Assembly: GCA_002699585.1 (NCBI GenBank)
Contig: PABP01000038.1
Location: 124,001 to 188,000, forward strand
DNA from: Anaerolineaceae bacterium
GTDB taxonomy: Bacteria > Chloroflexota > Anaerolineae > Aggregatilineales > Phototrophicaceae
Direction of reading: 5' to 3'
DNA length: 64,000 bases
The notes beneath the pieces are model-generated. The model made no database searches. It was not told the origin of the DNA and worked only from the letters and a program-made list of their open reading frames with translations. Below, piece by piece: positions 60,772-64,000 of the stretch. The stretch's first letter is position 1, and every line of letters starts with the position of its first letter. The translations under genes were made by a program, and so were the position numbers.

Positions 60772-61722
60772 ATGATCGAAACTGAAAACCTCACCAAAGA
60801 CTTTGGACAATTCCGAGCAGTAGACAATGTGACCCTTAAGGTCGAACCGGGCGAAGTGCTGGCTATGCTCGGCCCAAATGGCGCTGGCAAAACCACGACG
60901 GTGCGCATGATGACCTCGATCCTGGCGCCGACCAGCGGCCATGCCCGTATCGCCGGGTACGATATTTTGACTGAGCCAGAATATGTTCGTGAGCATGTCG
61001 GCGTGCTGACGGAACAGCACGGGCTTTATGAGCGTATGAACGGCCTCGACTACCTGGATTTTTTCGGCGAGATCTATCATCTGCCGCGGCAGATTCGACG
61101 GGAACGCGCGACCAAACTCATGACACAGTTCGGGTTGGAAGCAGCCCTTAAGAAGCGCGTCGGCGAGTACAGCAAAGGCATGAAGCAGAAGCTGGCCCTG
61201 GTACGAGCGATGATCCATGATCCGCGTGTGCTGCTGCTAGATGAGCCAACCTCGGCAATGGACCCACAAAGCGCCAAGCAAGTGCGCGATGCCATCATTG
61301 ACCTGCGCAAAAGTGAGCGAACCTTCCTGATTACGACGCACAACCTGACTGAGGCGCAACTGCTGGCCGACCGCATTGCGATCATCCGGCATGGGCGCAT
61401 CATCGCCAATGGCACCTTGGACGAATTGGCCCAGCATTTTGTCGAACAGCCGATTATGGAACTGCGCGTCAATGGCGCCCTAAACGGGCTGGTTGCTGAT
61501 TTGGATGGCCTGGTCACCGTCACGAAGCACGGTCCCAACTGGTTGCAGTACCAGACCTGCGACCCGTATACGGTCAATCCGCAGGTCTTGCAGCGCTGTA
61601 CTGGCCTGGGCGTGGCAGTCGTCACACTCTCGCCCATTACGCGCACACTGGAAGATATCTACCTACAGGTCGTTGCCGAAGATGAAGCCATCGCCCAGAA
61701 CACCAACGGGATTGCACAATGA
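60772..61722 (+). CDS. ABC transporter ATP-binding protein (NatA/DrrA-like)
   Basis: The 316-residue ATPase has Walker A GPNGAGKTTT (about 34-43), signature YSKGMKQKLALVRAM and Walker [14 protein letters not shown] with the H-loop TTHN. It resembles exporter-type ATPases of the NatA/DrrA group, which work with ABC-2 permeases. A C-terminal domain of about 90 residues follows (residues 225-316). Its stop overlaps the permease start by 4 bases. Confidence 0.9.
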   Translation: MIETENLTKDFGQFRAVDNVTLKVEPGEVLAMLGPNGAGKTTTVRMMTSILAPTSGHARIAGYDILTEPEYVREHVGVLTEQHGLYERMNGLDYLDFFGEIYHLPRQIRRERATKLMTQFGLEAALKKRVGEYSKGMKQKLALVRAMIHDPRVLLLDEPTSAMDPQSAKQVRDAIIDLRKSERTFLITTHNLTEAQLLADRIAIIRHGRIIANGTLDELAQHFVEQPIMELRVNGALNGLVADLDGLVTVTKHGPNWLQYQTCDPYTVNPQVLQRCTGLGVAVVTLSPITRTLEDIYLQVVAEDEAIAQNTNGIAQ

Positions 61723-63236
61723 CAACGACAACATCACCAACAAAAAATCCATCTGGCAACTATATTGAACGCACAAGGCGCTCCACGCTCAGCAATGCCT
61801 TGATTGTCACACGACGCGAGGTACGCGATAGCTTTAGAGACTGGCGCATTGTCGCCCCGATCATCATCCTGACATTGGTTTTCCCAGGGCTGGCACAATA
61901 TTTGGCGCAGCAGTTTGCAGGCTTTTTAGAAGGCTATGGCGCAACCATCATTGGCGAGCGCACGATCCCATTTTTGCTGATGATTGTTGGGTTCTTCCCG
62001 ATTTCAATTTCGCTGGTCATCGCGCTGGAAACATTCGTCGGGGAAAAAGAACGTCGCAGCCTGGAACCCTTATTGAGCACGCCGCTGACCAATACGGAGC
62101 TGTATATCGGCAAGACGCTGTCAGCGATGATCCCGCCGCTGATTGCCAGCTTCGGTGGGATGATGTTGTATCTGCTGACAGCCTTGACTGGCGAACTGGC
62201 TTGGCGACCCCAGCCGATGCTGCTGGTGCAGATCATTCTGCTGACAATCGTGCAAGCCCTGGTGATGATTAGCGGCGCAGTCGTCGTCAGCAGCCAAACA
62301 ACCAGCACCCGCGCCGCTAACCTGCTGGCCAGCTTCATCATCATCCCGATGACGCTCATCATCAACGGCGAGAGCGTCATCATGTTCATCGCGCCGGATG
62401 CGACCTCACCCAGTGGCATCGGCGCATTATGGGCCATCATTGTCGCCATGATTGTGGTGGCGATCTTGTTGCTGCGGGTTGGCAGCACGTTGTTCAACCG
62501 CGAGGAACTGCTCGGACGGACGATTGACAGCATCAATCTGGGAGGCATGTTCAAACGCATTTTGAAGTGGACTATCGCCATAAATGACGAATGTTCCCCC
62601 GCTCGTAACCCGCTCGACTGGTATCGACGGGCGATTCCTTATTCACTACGTAAGCTCAAAACACCTATCGCACTAACGATAGCTGTGTTTGTCACAGCGT
62701 TCGCGCTCGGCTTCATGGTGAGCCAGGACCCGGCGTGGCGTATCTCTCTACCGGAAGCTCCCAGTTATGATTCAGTCAGTGATACCTTTGCCTTATTCTC
62801 GCAACAGTCCTTGCAGCAAGAAGCGTTGGGACTGGTTATGTGGCAGAATGCGCGCGTGCTGCTGTTGACACTTATACTGTCGATATTTTCACTGGGCGTG
62901 GCCGCGTTTGTTATTCCGCCCATTGTGTACGCCATACTCGGATTCCTGTTGGGACAACTGCTACTGGCTGGGTATGATCTATCACTGTTTTTGGCGGCGA
63001 TTTTGCCACATGGCATCGTAGAAATCCCCATGATTGTTATCGCGACGGCGGCCATGTTCCGTCTAGGTGCGATCCCAACCCGACCGCCCAAACGGATGAC
63101 CGTCGGACAGGCATGGACAATGGCATTGGGCGACACTATCAAGATCGCGTTGGGCGTCATCCTGCCGATGCTAATCGTCGCCGCCCTACTCGAAGCTTAT
63201 GTAACACCGATGGTCATCGGCCAGTTTATGTCCTGA
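61719..63236 (+). CDS. ABC-2 permease with C-terminal SpoIIM/DUF95-like domain
   Basis: The 505-residue protein has two halves. Residues about 25-265 are a NatB-like ABC-2 permease, with the motif FVGEKERRSLEPLLSTPLTN (about 106-125). Residues about 300-505 resemble SpoIIM/DUF95: a soluble loop, then hydrophobic segments and the diagnostic ILPHGIVEIPMIV (428-440). In the usual exporter the two are separate proteins or the second is absent. The ATPase is encoded just before in overlap. The role of the SpoIIM part outside sporulation is unknown. Confidence 0.85.
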   Translation: MTTTTSPTKNPSGNYIERTRRSTLSNALIVTRREVRDSFRDWRIVAPIIILTLVFPGLAQYLAQQFAGFLEGYGATIIGERTIPFLLMIVGFFPISISLVIALETFVGEKERRSLEPLLSTPLTNTELYIGKTLSAMIPPLIASFGGMMLYLLTALTGELAWRPQPMLLVQIILLTIVQALVMISGAVVVSSQTTSTRAANLLASFIIIPMTLIINGESVIMFIAPDATSPSGIGALWAIIVAMIVVAILLLRVGSTLFNREELLGRTIDSINLGGMFKRILKWTIAINDECSPARNPLDWYRRAIPYSLRKLKTPIALTIAVFVTAFALGFMVSQDPAWRISLPEAPSYDSVSDTFALFSQQSLQQEALGLVMWQNARVLLLTLILSIFSLGVAAFVIPPIVYAILGFLLGQLLLAGYDLSLFLAAILPHGIVEIPMIVIATAAMFRLGAIPTRPPKRMTVGQAWTMALGDTIKIALGVILPMLIVAALLEAYVTPMVIGQFMS

Positions 63237-63372
63237 CAATATCAGATAGAAATATCCAGTGAGCCTAACAAATCACACCTGATTTGGTCTGCACAAGCCG
63301 AATTATGTCGATACAATAAGCGCATTGTTGACATACATCGGGCAAGCATCTCGCCCTAGCACGGGACGATCT

Positions 63373-64000
63373 ATGGCCAAAATCGTCATATTGGGTTCGG
63401 CAGCCGCCGTCAATGACGCGACACATGACTATACACACTTCTTATTGATCGGCGACCAGGGTAGCCCGATCCTGGTGGATGCCGGGTCCAACCCGCTGGG
63501 CAAGCTCAAAAACCTGGGATTGGACTACACTTCGCTGCAAGATGTGATCCTGACGCACTTCCATCCAGACCATGTGGGCGGCGTCCCGAATATGTTGATG
63601 AGCATGTGGTTGATTGGTCGGCAGGCACCGATGCGCGTATTTGGGCTGCATCACTGCATCAACCGCATTGAAGACACGATGGAAGCCTATAGCTGGCAGG
63701 ACTGGCCCGACTTTTTCCCGATTGCCTTCCACCGCTTGAGCGAACGTGACGGCATCACCGTAGTGGATAATGTCGATTTCCATATCACAGCCTACCCGGT
63801 GAAACATTTCGTGCCGACAATTGGCCTGCGGATTGTGAATAAGCACAATGGTCGCGTGCTGGGGTATAGCTGCGATACGGAACCGTGTGAGTCGGTGTAT
63901 AAGATTGCTGACAATGTGGACATGCTTATCCATGAAGCCGCCGGACCACCACCCGGCCATAGTACGGCGCAACAAGCGGCTCAAATCGCCAGGGATGCCA
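63373..64000 (+). CDS. MBL-fold metallo-hydrolase (partial, runs off the window)
   Basis: An open frame from ATG 63373 continues to the last base with no stop, giving about 209 residues so far. It has the MBL zinc motif THFHPDHVGG (residues about 57-66), a late H in VKHFVPT and the metal-bridging aspartate in SCDTEP. A late HE in LIHEAAG is also expected, and the overall pattern is RNase Z/lactamase-like. GGGACGA precedes the ATG. The substrate cannot be deduced. Confidence 0.85.
   Translation, partial: MAKIVILGSAAAVNDATHDYTHFLLIGDQGSPILVDAGSNPLGKLKNLGLDYTSLQDVILTHFHPDHVGGVPNMLMSMWLIGRQAPMRVFGLHHCINRIEDTMEAYSWQDWPDFFPIAFHRLSERDGITVVDNVDFHITAYPVKHFVPTIGLRIVNKHNGRVLGYSCDTEPCESVYKIADNVDMLIHEAAGPPPGHSTAQQAAQIARDA

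Noticed and set aside
60643-61218. A 191-codon minus-strand frame over the NatA-like gene
   Set aside because: Antisense to an ATPase with Walker motifs; no start signals or homology.
1-64000. CRISPR arrays, insertion sequences, integrases, phage genes or toxin-antitoxin pairs
   Set aside because: No spaced direct-repeat array, transposase, terminal inverted repeat of IS type or phage protein was recognised anywhere in the window.

Overview
The window reads as chromosomal DNA of a heterotrophic bacterium, most likely a member of the Chloroflexota (Anaerolineae-like). This placement is an inference from gene content: many carbohydrate and oligopeptide ABC transporters, a MalT/LAL-type LuxR regulator, GH31 and six-hairpin glycosidases, a stressosome module, PIG-L deacetylases, and signal peptides that nearly all end in A-Q-(D/E) with no lipobox cysteine. 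No rRNA, phage, insertion sequence or CRISPR array was seen. One tRNA gene, tRNA-Pro(CGG), lies at 58111-58185. Coding density is high and most of the left 51 kb is read from the minus strand.

Layout. 49-7911 (-): a sugar-utilisation locus with a Tat-exported substrate-binding protein (SBP), a LacI-family regulator with two identical 14-bp palindromic operators, a GH31 glycosidase with an extra C-terminal domain, a secreted beta-propeller glycosidase-like protein and a MerR regulator. 8127-10865 (-): a ParB-like protein, a membrane-anchored alpha/beta hydrolase, a PNPOx-like protein and a small membrane protein. 10994-13636 (-): a MalT-like regulator. 13733-20166 (-): an iron/siderophore uptake operon with two FecCD permeases, a STAS-like/His-rich/flavodoxin fusion, a tandem double-domain SBP, a DUF2218 protein and an ATPase. 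20714-24601 (+): an oligopeptide-type ABC operon. 24665-31248 (-): an amidohydrolase, a sugar ABC transporter, an ArgH-family lyase and a PIG-L deacetylase. 31467-37023 (-): an osmoprotectant (Opu-type) ABC operon. 37468-40228 (-): an RsbR-RsbS-RsbT-RsbT-RsbX stressosome module. 40369-45246 (-): a sugar ABC operon ending in a secreted FG-GAP/UnbV protein. 45350-51316 (-): a peptide-type ABC operon followed by a PIG-L deacetylase and a six-hairpin glycosidase.

51614-64000 is mixed: a WbuC-type cupin, a previously easily missed 50-residue basic protein with its own promoter, Shine-Dalgarno and terminator, hydrolases, a methyltransferase, an EEP-family protein, a DMT exporter, an M20 peptidase, tRNA-Pro, a CDP-alcohol phosphatidyltransferase with lgt, a single-domain response regulator, a Nat-type ABC exporter whose permease carries a SpoIIM-like tail, and an MBL-fold hydrolase cut by the window edge.

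Themes. The cell imports sugars and peptides through at least six ABC systems. In all five operons where SBP and first permease are both visible and adjacent, a strong RNA hairpin sits in the junction, which fits high SBP and low permease expression from one promoter. The least conventional locus is the iron operon, where a flavodoxin fused to a His-rich STAS-like domain is co-transcribed with a duplicated SBP and a DUF2218 protein. Functions are assigned from motifs read by eye; no database search was run.
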